From the NCBI GenBank assembly GCA_028288395.1, contig JAQBNV010000441.1, positions 1 through 10,493 on the forward strand: 10,493 nt of DNA, given 5' to 3'. Below the pieces are notes generated by a model that saw only the letters and a program-made list of their open reading frames with translations, ran no database searches and was not told the origin of the DNA. Shown here piece by piece: positions 1 through 6,993 of this stretch; the stretch's first letter is position 1; each line of letters begins with the position of its first letter. Source of the DNA: Adhaeribacter sp. Its GTDB lineage: Bacteria; Bacteroidota; Bacteroidia; Cytophagales; Hymenobacteraceae. Both the position numbers and the translations under genes were made by a program.

Positions 1-819
1 GGCGGCATTCCGTTTTTCAAGAAGTTCGTCGATAAGTCTAAACAAATTGCCAGCCAGTATAAATCTGTTTCAGAAAATGTAGACGAGGTTGTCATAAAGC
101 TGGAAAAGACCCGGCAGAGCATTATGAAAGACACCACGGGCCTGGAAGTAATGTTTAACCAGGCCATCGAATATATTCATGAAGTGCGGGCCGTTATTGC
201 GGCCGGTAAAATGAAAATAGAAGAAATACAAACCGAAACCATTCCGCGCATGCAGGCGGAAGTGGCGGCGAGCAACCAGGATGAAATTGCGGTGCAACGG
301 TTAAGCGATATTATTTCGTTTAAAGATCGCCTGGAAAAAAAGGTACACGATTTTACCCTTTCGCACACCATCGCCACCCAGGCCATGCCGCAGATCAGAA
401 TGATTCAGACGACCAACGATGTGCTGGCGCAAAAAATCCAGAACTCCATCGATACAGTTATTCCGGTATGGCGCCAGCAGGTTGCTATTGCGCTGGGGCT
501 GGAGAAGCAACGTAAAGCGCTCGAAATCCAGAAAAAAGTAACCGATACCACCAACGAAATGCTGCTTAAAAATGCGGAGTTGCTCAAAACCAACGTGGTA
601 ACGGCTGCGCGGGAAAATGAGCGCGGCATCGTAGATGTGGAAACCCTGAAAAAAGTAAACCGCGATATGGTAGAAACGCTGGACGCGGTGATAAAAATAT
701 CGGAAGAGGGCAGCCAGATGCGCGCCCAGGCCGTGAAAGACCTGGCGTTATTGCAGGAAGAACTAAACAGCAAAATTATTGGCACCTTCGGCAAATCGAA
801 ACAAATAGAAGCGTGCTAA
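1..819 (+). CDS. telA: TelA-like toxic anion resistance family protein, 3' part (5' end outside window)
   Basis: The reading frame is already open at base 1 and ends with TAA, giving the C-terminal 272 residues. The first residues read GGIPFFKKFVDKSKQ, which matches the glycine-I-P-F-F block typical of TelA/KlaA-family proteins. The rest is long, almost wholly helical and rich in Glu, Lys, Gln and Ala, with segments such as VWRQQVAIALGLEKQ and TTNEMLLKNAELLKT that resemble the family core. Family members are usually around 350-400 residues, so roughly the first quarter is missing. TelA proteins were named for tellurite resistance and are cytoplasmic, coiled-coil-like proteins linked to envelope stress; their biochemical activity is not settled. 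An internal ATG at 124 is not the true start because the homology-like frame extends upstream of it. The next gene begins directly after the stop, pointing to an operon. The family call is by motif recognition, without a search. Confidence 0.85.
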   Translation, partial: GGIPFFKKFVDKSKQIASQYKSVSENVDEVVIKLEKTRQSIMKDTTGLEVMFNQAIEYIHEVRAVIAAGKMKIEEIQTETIPRMQAEVAASNQDEIAVQRLSDIISFKDRLEKKVHDFTLSHTIATQAMPQIRMIQTTNDVLAQKIQNSIDTVIPVWRQQVAIALGLEKQRKALEIQKKVTDTTNEMLLKNAELLKTNVVTAARENERGIVDVETLKKVNRDMVETLDAVIKISEEGSQMRAQAVKDLALLQEELNSKIIGTFGKSKQIEAC

Positions 820-999
820 ATGACTGGAGGAGAAAAAGAAGGAGAAATTACAGCGGCGCGCATTCTTACGCTAGAACAGGATGCGCTGCTGGATTTATAT
901 CTCAAAAAGTTAGATGATTATTTTGAAGATGTAAAAACGTCGGAAAAAATTCAGATAGAAATAGAAACGTTGCATCTTAAAAGAATTCTTTCAAAATGA
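820..999 (+). CDS. Small hypothetical protein coupled to telA (59 aa)
   Basis: ATG lies directly after the telA TAA, with no gap, and the TGA overlaps the ATG of the next gene in an ATGA arrangement. This 59-codon frame therefore fills exactly the space between two genes, which is the main reason for calling it real. The product starts MTGGEKEGEITAARI, is acidic in its middle (DDYFEDVK) and is predicted by eye to be mostly helical, with a heptad-like C-terminal half (EKIQIEIETLHLKRILSK). There is no signal peptide, membrane segment or cysteine. No good Shine-Dalgarno sequence precedes it, so translation is probably coupled to telA termination. The function is unknown; a small adaptor for TelA or for the next protein is an inference from position only. 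Confidence 0.75.
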   Translation: MTGGEKEGEITAARILTLEQDALLDLYLKKLDDYFEDVKTSEKIQIEIETLHLKRILSK

Positions 1000-1808
1000 T
1001 AGAAACGGTGCGTACACTTTTTGGCCTTACCGGGGATTCGGGTAAAAGAACGGTGGTGGGTAGCCCGGTGGGGGTAGATATAAAAGCGGCCGGGTATATC
1101 CGGAGTTCGCATAACCGGCTAAACCACCTGAAAACCCTCGGGAGCCGGTACAAAGGCACGCCGCACGAATTTAAAATTAAAACCGTACACGAGAAAACCC
1201 AGAACATCCATAATTATCTCGTAGGCAAAAACCGGTTTACCGAGTTGGAAATGTTCCATCTCCAAAACACCGACCACTTCATTAATACGTTTGCCTTAAT
1301 AATAGAAGTACACCAAAAAAACAAAGAAGCTAAACCCGCGCCTGCCGGCTCAGAAACGCCGCCCCCTGCGGGCAACGCCAACACCTTCCGCGAATTTTTT
1401 ACCGGCCCCGAACTGGTAAAGAATAAAAATATTGCAGGAGTTGACAAAGCGATCAATGGTCCGGTTGGCGCTACGCCCCAGTTATCTGTACCTGATATTT
1501 TCCTGGATACTTACGCCCAGATTTCCTATATCGGGTTAAATAATACCGGCGATGTGGTTACCAGAGAGATTGGTATAACCGCTTCGGCGCAAGAGAAAGA
1601 AGCATTTGTGGCGGCTATGGCAGCCCGCATTGGGTTGTACAAGCCGGATATTTCCTATGTGGGCAATGCCCTTATCCAGTTTCCGAATGGCGCCGCACCC
1701 AACCCCACCGTTTACGTGCCGGTCATAAACTGGAAAGGCTATATGTATGCCCTGGACTTAAATGATTATCGCCTTTACCCGGTAAGAATTTACCGGAAAA
1801 ACCGTTGA
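996..1808 (+). CDS. Hypothetical protein downstream of telA (270 aa)
   Basis: The start ATG overlaps the stop of the previous gene by 4 bp (ATGA), which supports both the start and translational coupling. I do not recognise the family. Residues 1-107 contain a basic, helix-prone part (IRSSHNRLNHLKTLGSRY, near 35-52) and a second helical part (TELEMFHLQNTDHFINTFAL). Residues 111-126 are a Pro/Ala linker (EAKPAPAGSETPPPAG). Residues 127-270 look like a separate mixed alpha/beta domain ending in Tyr-rich strands (NWKGYMYALDLNDYRLYPV). No signal peptide or transmembrane segment is visible, so a cytoplasmic two-domain protein is likely. Position in the TelA cluster suggests that it works with TelA or at the inner membrane, but this is inference. 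The frame is intact and its codon use resembles telA. Confidence 0.8.
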   Translation: MIETVRTLFGLTGDSGKRTVVGSPVGVDIKAAGYIRSSHNRLNHLKTLGSRYKGTPHEFKIKTVHEKTQNIHNYLVGKNRFTELEMFHLQNTDHFINTFALIIEVHQKNKEAKPAPAGSETPPPAGNANTFREFFTGPELVKNKNIAGVDKAINGPVGATPQLSVPDIFLDTYAQISYIGLNNTGDVVTREIGITASAQEKEAFVAAMAARIGLYKPDISYVGNALIQFPNGAAPNPTVYVPVINWKGYMYALDLNDYRLYPVRIYRKNR

Positions 1809-1858
1809 AAAACAAGCTGCTAATAGCTCCCGAATAAGCAAATCCCAGCCCGGACCCC

Positions 1859-1864
1859 AAGGAG
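1859..1864 (+). promoter_or_regulatory. Shine-Dalgarno-like site
   Basis: AAGGAG ends nine bases before the ATG at 1874. Strong Shine-Dalgarno sites are uncommon in Bacteroidota, so this one is a useful argument for the short gene that follows. Confidence 0.55.
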
Positions 1865-1873
1865 AAATAAGTT

Positions 1874-2047
1874 ATGAATATTTATAGTTATAATTGGTGG
1901 GAAGTACTTATCTTTTTGATAATTTTAGAACTGGCAGGCGCCCTGACGGCTTACCTGTTGATGCAGGTTTGGGCGGGCCGGTATTTTAAAGGCGGCTGGC
2001 GCAAAAAGAAAAGCGTTTCTACTTCCGGCAGAAAACGCCGTGAATAA
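1874..2047 (+). CDS. Small single-pass membrane protein (57 aa)
   Basis: This 57-codon frame starts at ATG behind an AAGGAG site and ends with TAA. The product begins MNIYSYNWWEVLIF and has one hydrophobic segment at about residues 11-34 (VLIFLIILELAGALTAYLLM), followed by a strongly basic tail (WRKKKSVSTSGRKRRE). The positive-inside rule would place the tail in the cytoplasm. It lies 65 bp after the 270-residue gene on the same strand and before a weak terminator, so it is probably the last gene of the telA unit. It could act as a membrane anchor for that cluster, but there is no direct evidence. The family is not recognised. Confidence 0.65.
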   Translation: MNIYSYNWWEVLIFLIILELAGALTAYLLMQVWAGRYFKGGWRKKKSVSTSGRKRRE

Positions 2048-2115
2048 TTTGGCAAGGCAACGAGCCAGAAGTTAAATTTCTAAATGAAGCATTTAGGCTC
2101 CGGTTTAAGCCGGAT

Positions 2116-2136
2116 TGGGACCGGTTTCCCATTTTT
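2116..2136 (+). terminator. Weak rho-independent terminator candidate
   Basis: TGGGA (2116-2120) pairs with TCCCA (2127-2131) around a six-base loop and is followed directly by five T's. The stem is only 5 bp, so it would be a weak terminator. Its position after the telA cluster and before the isomerase gene fits. Just upstream, CCGGTTTAAGCCGG is a further small near-palindrome. Confidence 0.4.
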
Positions 2137-2210
2137 ACCCGGCACCGTAAAGTGGCTATTGTTTTCTATTTTTCCAACCTTTTCATTTTATCTTCTTAAT
2201 ATTTCAGGTT

Positions 2211-3074
2211 ATGCGCAGAAGAAGTTTTGTACAATCAGTGTTGCTGGGAGCAGCAGGAATTGGTTTAACGCCCAGCCTATTAGCCGCTCCCCAAAAGAAA
2301 GCGCTGGGGGTGCAACTCTGGAATATCCGGGAATATTTGAAAAAAGACCTGACTGGTTCGCTGGCCAAACTCGCTAAATTGGGCTATACCCAATTAGAGG
2401 TTTTTGGCTATGATGGCACCTATTGGGGCAAACGCCCCGCTGAATTCAGTAAGATTTGCACGGATTTGGGATTAACCATTATCAGTGCCCATTTCGAGAC
2501 CGGCCGGATTGACAAAGCCAAAGGTACCTTGTGGTACGGGTGGGATAAAGCTGTGGAGGACGCCGCGCTCATGAAAATCCCTTATATGGTTTGTGCCTGG
2601 CTTTTTAAAGAAGAGCGCACCAGCCTCGATTTATATAAAGAGTTGGCCGATAAGCTAAACAAATCCGGTGAAGCCTGCGCCAAAGCAAAAATCCAATTGG
2701 GGTATCACAGTCATAATTTTGAATTTCCGCTTATGGATGGCATCGTCCCCTACGATTTACTCTTACAAAGTACAGATAAGGATTTGGTAAAAATGGAAGC
2801 CGACCTTTTCTGGTTTACCAAAGCCGGAATTGACCCAGTGGCCTATTTTAAAAAATATCCCGGCCGTTTCCCGTTATGGCACGTGAAAGATATGGAGCGG
2901 GGTTCCGAACAATTTGCCGAAGTGGGTCATGGCGTTATCAACTTTGATCGGATATTTGCGGCACGCCAGGAGGCCGGACTTAAATATTGGTTCGTAGAGC
3001 AAGACCAAACGAGCCGGGAACCTTATGAAAGCCTGGCCATGAGCCGGGATTATATTTTAAAAAAGAATTATTAA
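2211..3074 (+). CDS. Tat-exported sugar phosphate isomerase/epimerase family protein
   Basis: The 287-residue product starts MRRRSFVQSVLLGAAG, a twin-arginine signal (R3-R4-S-F) with a hydrophobic stretch and an AA site near residue 26, so the mature protein should be periplasmic or envelope-bound. The rest fits the xylose isomerase-like TIM barrel (AP endonuclease 2 family; sugar phosphate isomerase/epimerase): LGVQLWNIRE (32-41), LEVFGY with E63, SAHFE with H94, GYHSHNFEF with H166, H168 and E171, KMEADLFW with E196 and D198, LWHVKDM with H224, and FVEQDQ with E263. These acidic and His residues are the usual divalent-metal and substrate ligands. The start is chosen because it begins at the Tat motif. 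Bacteroidota carry many such secreted paralogues, often in carbohydrate or inositol-like metabolism; the substrate cannot be told. No partner enzyme is adjacent. An overlapping frame starting at 2084 is considered spurious. Confidence 0.88.
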   Translation: MRRRSFVQSVLLGAAGIGLTPSLLAAPQKKALGVQLWNIREYLKKDLTGSLAKLAKLGYTQLEVFGYDGTYWGKRPAEFSKICTDLGLTIISAHFETGRIDKAKGTLWYGWDKAVEDAALMKIPYMVCAWLFKEERTSLDLYKELADKLNKSGEACAKAKIQLGYHSHNFEFPLMDGIVPYDLLLQSTDKDLVKMEADLFWFTKAGIDPVAYFKKYPGRFPLWHVKDMERGSEQFAEVGHGVINFDRIFAARQEAGLKYWFVEQDQTSREPYESLAMSRDYILKKNY

Positions 3075-3079
3075 TTTAA

Positions 3080-3130
3080 TTCCGCTACAAGAGTCTTGCA
3101 GCGGAAAACCAGTTTGGTTTTCGTTCCGCC
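3080..3130 (+). terminator. Overlapping hairpins downstream of the isomerase gene
   Basis: TTCCGCT (3080-3086) pairs perfectly with AGCGGAA (3100-3106), and the interior CAAG/CTTG extends the stem. GAAAACC (3104-3110) pairs with GGTTTTC (3116-3122). GCGGAA (3101-3106) can instead pair with TTCCGC (3124-3129). The structure begins 6 bp after the stop and is followed by CCATTTTTC, so a termination or mRNA 3'-end role is likely. The three stems cannot all form at once. Confidence 0.5.
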
Positions 3131-3688
3131 CATTTTTCTGAATAATATTAACTTTCTCAAATCTGATAGGCAAGCTTTGCCCCGTTGTCCTTCCCTGCTG
3201 TACAGGCAAAACAACTTTCTGTTTACCTAGTCTTGGCCCAATTTCATTTGGGGTTATGATGAAAAATATTACTACCAGCTCTTGAGGAATATTTTTTCTT
3301 GCGAGGTTGTCCAGCCATTTACCTGAAAAAACAAAAGACTTCTTTTAAACCAGATGGAATATTAATCCGGACCAAAGAAAAAACCTCGCTTTATACTGAT
3401 TAAGTAAAAAGAGTTAATTAATAAAAGCCTTTATTTCCCTGAACTTTATAATTACAGTCCGGTATAATATAAAACCTTGTCAATGCCAAAAAGGCAAAAC
3501 ACCGGGGCCTTATAAATGGATGGCTGGTATACAGCTGTTGGTAAAACAGATCGTAAGAACTACCGGCAGACTGCTTTGGCAAGCCAGCTTGGGTTGCAAA
3601 ATGGAAAAAGTGTTTTTAATTTAAATCCCGCAAACCTTTAAGTGCATTTTCTAAATGTCGAATAAAATAATTTAAATCTTTTTACACC
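3131..3688. other. Intergenic region before htrA, no gene seen
   Basis: About 560 AT-rich bases separate the hairpins from the protease gene. I see no convincing coding frame, only short inverted repeats such as GGCAAgctTTGCC (3169-3181) and TGCCaaaaaGGCA (3484-3496). The protease promoter should lie here, but no perfect TAnnTTTG box was found. A long minus-strand open frame near 3421-3615 has no usable start codon and is not called. Confidence 0.5.
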
Positions 3689-5197
3689 ATGAAAAAAACA
3701 GGCTTTGTATTACTCATCGCCTTGCTTTCGGCTGTTTTAGCCATCGCGGGCTACCGGTTACTGGATAACCGGCAAGAAAAAAGATATTATACCGAAGAAG
3801 CGTCAAATATTCGTTTTGTAAATAATAAAACCAACCCTAATGGCACTGTCGCTACGCCCGATTTTGTGCGGTCAGCAGCTTTGGTTTCCCCAGCGGTGGT
3901 GCATATAAAAACCAGTTACGCCAACGGTAGTACTGGCGCCAGAAACCCCCTGGAAGATTTTTTTGGCAGTCCCCAATCCTCCGGACCAATCCAGGCTTCG
4001 GGTTCTGGGGTGCTCATTGCCCCGGATGGCTATATTGTAACGAATAACCACGTAATCGAAAACGCTTCCGAAGTAGAAGTAATTCTGCCCGATAAGCGTT
4101 CTTTTAAAGCTAAATTGGTTGGCCGGGACCCCAGCACCGATTTAGCGCTGGTAAAGGTAGAAGGCAAAAACCTGCCTATCGTAACCTTAGGCAATTCCGA
4201 TGAGGTACAAGTGGGCGAATGGGTGTTGGCAGTTGGCTATCCTTTATCTTTAAACTCTACTGTAACGGCTGGCATTGTGAGTGCCAAAGGCCGCAGCATT
4301 GGCATCCTGGATCAGCCCAGCCGGGAAAATTACGGTAAGGGAAGTCAGGTTCCGGCTGGCTCCGCCATTGAGTCCTTTATCCAGACGGATGCAGCCATTA
4401 ACCCGGGCAACAGTGGCGGGGCACTGGTAAATATTTCGGGCCAACTCATTGGTATCAATGCCGCTATCGCTTCCCAAACCGGTAGTTATGCCGGCTATGG
4501 ATTTGCGATACCCATAAACCTGGTGAAAAAGATTGTAAGCGATTTTAGAAAGTACGGCGAAGTAAGACGCGGCTACCTGGGCGTTAGCTTTCCGGCGCCC
4601 ATTGTAGAAGACCAGATTTTAAAGGAACAAGGGATAATTCCAGCTTCGGTAAAAGGGGTATATATCACCGGGGTACTGCCCGGCAGCGGTGCGGCTACCG
4701 CTGGCTTAAAAGCAGGCGATATAATTCAAAGCATAAATGGGGTACCCGTTACCTCGTCGGCCGAGTTTTCGGAACGGATTGCCCGGCAGCAGCCGGGCGA
4801 TAAAGTAGCCCTGACTTACCTCCGCGGCAAAAAAACCGGGAACGTAAATGTTACCTTACAAGGCGAGGAAGCTACCAAAGTAGCCAACAACAGCAATTCC
4901 GTTGGCAAAGGGTCACATAGCAAACTCGGAGCTGCTTTTGCACCGTTGCCATCCGAAATAAAACAGCGTTATCGGCTCAGATCGGGCGTAGTGGTAACGG
5001 AATTAGTAAAAGACGGATTTTTTGATTTAGCCGGCGTGCCCTTGGGCACCATTATTACCAGCGTTAATGGCCGCCCGGTAAATACCCCCCAGGACCTGGA
5101 CAAGGCTATCGAATCAACTAGTACCCGAATGGTCCGCATCGATGGCATGACGCCGGACGGCACTGGTTTTGTGCTTAATTTCCCGCTTGGCGCTTAA
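3689..5197 (+). CDS. HtrA/Deg family serine protease with two PDZ domains
   Basis: The 502-residue product is a DegP/DegQ-like envelope quality-control protease. An N-terminal hydrophobic segment at residues 5-21 (GFVLLIALLSAVLAIAG) is an uncleaved anchor or signal peptide, placing the enzyme in the periplasm. The trypsin-like domain spans about residues 58-292 and has all three catalytic residues: H121 in TNNHVIENA, D151 in DPSTDLALVKV and S242 in NPGNSGGAL. PDZ1 covers about 294-392, starting RRGYLGVSF and including AGLKAGDIIQSINGVPV. PDZ2 covers about 411-500, including GVPLGTIITSVNGRPV. The length agrees with bacterial two-PDZ Deg proteases. It should degrade or chaperone misfolded envelope proteins, and such genes are often stress-induced. 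It stands alone, with about 0.6 kb before it and a strong terminator after it. Which Deg paralogue it is cannot be decided, so no symbol is given. Confidence 0.95.
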   Translation: MKKTGFVLLIALLSAVLAIAGYRLLDNRQEKRYYTEEASNIRFVNNKTNPNGTVATPDFVRSAALVSPAVVHIKTSYANGSTGARNPLEDFFGSPQSSGPIQASGSGVLIAPDGYIVTNNHVIENASEVEVILPDKRSFKAKLVGRDPSTDLALVKVEGKNLPIVTLGNSDEVQVGEWVLAVGYPLSLNSTVTAGIVSAKGRSIGILDQPSRENYGKGSQVPAGSAIESFIQTDAAINPGNSGGALVNISGQLIGINAAIASQTGSYAGYGFAIPINLVKKIVSDFRKYGEVRRGYLGVSFPAPIVEDQILKEQGIIPASVKGVYITGVLPGSGAATAGLKAGDIIQSINGVPVTSSAEFSERIARQQPGDKVALTYLRGKKTGNVNVTLQGEEATKVANNSNSVGKGSHSKLGAAFAPLPSEIKQRYRLRSGVVVTELVKDGFFDLAGVPLGTIITSVNGRPVNTPQDLDKAIESTSTRMVRIDGMTPDGTGFVLNFPLGA

Positions 5198-5216
5198 CCT
5201 GAATATTTTAATGAAA

Positions 5217-5274
5217 AGCAATCCAGAAGGGTCTTTCTCTAATACCAGAGAAGGCCCTTCTGGGTTTTATTGCT
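5217..5274 (+). terminator. Rho-independent terminator of the HtrA gene
   Basis: CCAGAAGGG (5223-5231) pairs perfectly with CCCTTCTGG (5255-5263). Inside it TTCTCT pairs with AGAGAA around a short loop, and GTTTTATT follows. An outer AGCAAT/ATTGCT pair (5217-5222 with 5269-5274) could extend it. It starts about 20 bp after the stop codon. The reverse strand has a shorter T-run (GCTTTT), so weak bidirectional use is possible. Confidence 0.85.
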
Positions 5275-5280
5275 TACCAT

Positions 5281-5520
5281 AACCTATTTAGGATTAATAT
5301 ATTATAGCAATTGTACAAAGCGAAGTTAAGCGCTTGATTAAGGGACAGGTTCAAAATTAAATAATAAAGCGTTACAGCTTAACATCGGACACAACTTGAT
5401 AAACAGTCACGGAAATTTGGCAGAAAATCAAAAAAGCGAGAATATTTAGCAGTACGATATCTTACTTCTGAGCTAAAATTATGAGATAAAAGCTATTATA
5501 GTCTTTAGAAAAGGAAGAGG
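5281..5520. other. Intergenic, no gene seen
   Basis: This is AT-rich sequence between the HtrA terminator and a minus-strand terminator. The only structure noted is a spaced inverted repeat, GTTAAGC and GCTTAAC, on either side of about 50 bases near 5324-5385. No coding frame or recognisable mobile-element end could be supported. Confidence 0.45.
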
Positions 5521-5570
5521 AAAAAGATTTCTATTCGGCAACCAGGCTACGGCCTAATGGCCGAATAGAA
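5521..5570 (-). terminator. Terminator hairpin for the minus-strand small gene
   Basis: TTCTATTCGGC (5529-5539) is perfectly complementary to GCCGAATAGAA (5560-5570), an 11-bp stem. Inside it AGGC/GCCT forms a small inner stem. Read on the minus strand, the hairpin is followed by ATCTTTTTCC, a proper T-run, while the plus-strand side has none. It lies about 66 bp past the stop of the 32-residue minus-strand gene. Confidence 0.65.
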
Positions 5571-5636
5571 TATTTCTTGGGAAATTAAATAAAAGAAGAT
5601 GATAATGGTTAAACAGATGGAATCTGAACCAGATAG

Positions 5637-5735
5637 TTAAAATAAATAAATACCCAGCGCAATCAGAACCAGAAAAATGACGGTAACCACAAGGTAGGTT
5701 AAAAACCTGGACTTGGAATGTGATTCTCTTTGCAT
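5637..5735 (-). CDS. Very small membrane protein (32 aa)
   Basis: This minus-strand frame has 32 codons plus TAA. The product starts MQRESHSKSR, a polar and basic head, followed by one hydrophobic helix from about residue 11 to the C-terminus (FLTYLVVTVIFLVLIALG, then IYLF). The design of charged head, single helix and abrupt end is typical of real bacterial small membrane proteins. Support comes from a perfect TAnnTTTG box about 67 bp upstream and a strong minus-strand hairpin terminator downstream. No close Shine-Dalgarno site is seen (AGGAA lies about 20 bases upstream). The function is unknown; proteins of this type often modulate larger membrane complexes, but no partner is visible here. 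It could still be a chance frame. Confidence 0.55.
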   Translation of the reverse strand: MQRESHSKSRFLTYLVVTVIFLVLIALGIYLF

Positions 5736-5801
5736 AAAAATTAAAGCTTTATTCCTGCTATCTTTTTAGTTTATTTTGGCGCCGCCCCTAATACATGCCC
5801 G

Positions 5802-5809
5802 CAAAAGTA
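5802..5809 (-). promoter_or_regulatory. Bacteroidota-type -7 promoter box
   Basis: The minus strand reads TACTTTTG, an exact match to the TAnnTTTG -7 consensus of Bacteroidota housekeeping promoters. A clear TTG/TTTG -33 element is not seen at the expected distance. It would give a leader of about 60 nt before the ATG at 5735. Confidence 0.5.
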
Positions 5810-5908
5810 TAAAGTAAGTAGAGCGCGCATAATGGACTGCCAGTTTAATGCTTAACGTAAGTTTAACAAAATAAGCTAAAAAATTAGAATAAAACTCTAA
5901 AATCAGCT

Positions 5909-6160
5909 TTAATGGCTGGCATTTTTCTGAATAAAGCTTTTGCCGCTGTTGGTTAAAATATAAGCCGTGTTACCCGGCGCCGCATTAATATAAATCAGGT
6001 TTTGTTTTAACGCATAAGCCATCAATTCGCCAAACTCTTCTATTTTAATTTTCTCAGTTAACTGGCTTCGCAAAGCCTGGTTGTTGTGCGGCGAGGGCTC
6101 GGTTTGTAAATGCGATAAAAGAACGCAGGTAAGGTCGAGATAATTTTCTGGTAATTTCAT
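5909..6160 (-). CDS. Small hypothetical protein (83 aa)
   Basis: This minus-strand frame has an ATG start and a TAA stop and encodes 83 residues. The product starts MKLPENYLDLTCVLLSHL and ends AYILTNSGKSFIQKNASH. The helical first part, the central EEFGELMAYALKQNLIYI and the final Tyr-x-Leu-Thr-x-x-Gly-Lys segment resemble the end of a winged-helix fold (third helix plus wing), but the protein is short and this is a structural guess. No signal peptide or membrane segment is seen. The sequence is more GC-rich than its flanks and has protein-like composition. A loose promoter-like TAAAGTTTG (spacer one base too long) lies 41-49 bp upstream. It points the same way as the 32-residue gene, with about 170 bp and a separate promoter box between them, so they are probably separate transcripts. 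The function is unknown. Confidence 0.65.
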   Translation of the reverse strand: MKLPENYLDLTCVLLSHLQTEPSPHNNQALRSQLTEKIKIEEFGELMAYALKQNLIYINAAPGNTAYILTNSGKSFIQKNASH

Positions 6161-6579
6161 AATAGTAGAATTTTAAGTAAACTTTATAGGTAAGGTTTCC
6201 CAAACTTTAGCTTTAAAGAGAATAAAAAGGGCTTATCGCTACATAAGCTTAACTTAAAATTCCAGGTTAAGGCGCTAAAACCATGTCGCCGGGAAAACAT
6301 TTTACCATCGAAAAACCAGTATACTAGCCGCGACAGTTCGCTAATTTAGTGAAATTTACCTGAAAATGGTTAATTTTATTCTACTTTAACCGGACGGACC
6401 GCGGTCAGCCTGGGTATCATATGAAAAACAGGAAGCAGACATTCCGGTAAAAAACGGGCAGAAACGCAAATGGATTTATCTGTTTAAACTTGGGTAAAAG
6501 GCTACTGAAGCGGATTAACAGAGGAAAATTCCGGTTGGTGAGTTTACCGGAGACAAGATAAAAATTTAGTAATTGAGGT

Positions 6580-6948
6580 TCAGGCGTATTTCAAGCCCTG
6601 CATGGGCGGGTGCACAAATATCTTTACAATCAACGCTCTGCTGCGGGAAGCCGGGTTATAAGAAGCCGGGAAAGCTTCGATTTCGGCGGTGGCTTTCTGC
6701 AAATACTTAATGGCATGCCGGGTAGCCAACTACATTTGTAGGGAGCTATCCCGGAACCTTAACTCATTTATTAAATGCAAAGCTTCTAAACATCTACTTT
6801 TTATGTTTACCACCGGTTTTGAACTTTCTTCCTGTTCACATTCCAAGCTATCCTTTATGGTTCTTAAATTTGCAAATATGTAAATATTTATAACAACACT
6901 TTCCGGTTTTGCTTTAAACCCTTTAAAATGAATTACAGCTTTTCTCGC
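6580..6948 (-). pseudogene. Possible decayed small gene with one in-frame amber codon
   Basis: On the minus strand, 123 codons run to a TGA with only one interruption, a TAG at 6730-6732. The 49 codons after the TAG read like genuine protein (ATRHAIKYLQKATAEIEAF, then FVHPPMQGLKYA). The part before it also looks helical (CLEALHLINELRFRDSSLQM). No ATG opens the frame; a TTG at 6846 would give a product starting at LECEQEESS. A single C-to-T change of CAG (Gln) would explain the amber codon. The family is not recognised. Open frames of this size also arise by chance in AT-rich DNA, and other amber-interrupted frames occur nearby, so this is a weak call. Confidence 0.25.
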
Positions 6949-6993
6949 CTATTAAGCAGGTAATTAGTAAAATTGCTCAAATCTAATTTGTGG

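Noticed and set aside
2084..2377. Plus-strand 97-codon frame overlapping the isomerase start
   Set aside because: It overlaps the Tat signal region of a clear gene in another frame and its product has no recognisable features.
3071..3247. Minus-strand frame of 58 codons with an in-frame TAG at 3227-3229
   Set aside because: It runs through the strong hairpins after the isomerase gene and its composition is not convincing. It shows that amber-interrupted frames arise by chance here, so amber reassignment is not supported.
3421..3615. Minus-strand open frame of about 65 codons containing SSYDLFYQQLYTSHPF
   Set aside because: It has no start codon and nothing upstream that would suggest a decayed gene.
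5324..5385. Spaced 7-bp inverted repeat as a possible insertion-sequence remnant
   Set aside because: There is no target-site duplication, transposase fragment or known terminal sequence; 7-bp matches are expected by chance.
6689..6883. Plus-strand 64-codon frame
   Set aside because: Its composition is Cys/Phe/Ser-rich and unlike a normal protein, and it lies opposite a more protein-like minus-strand frame.
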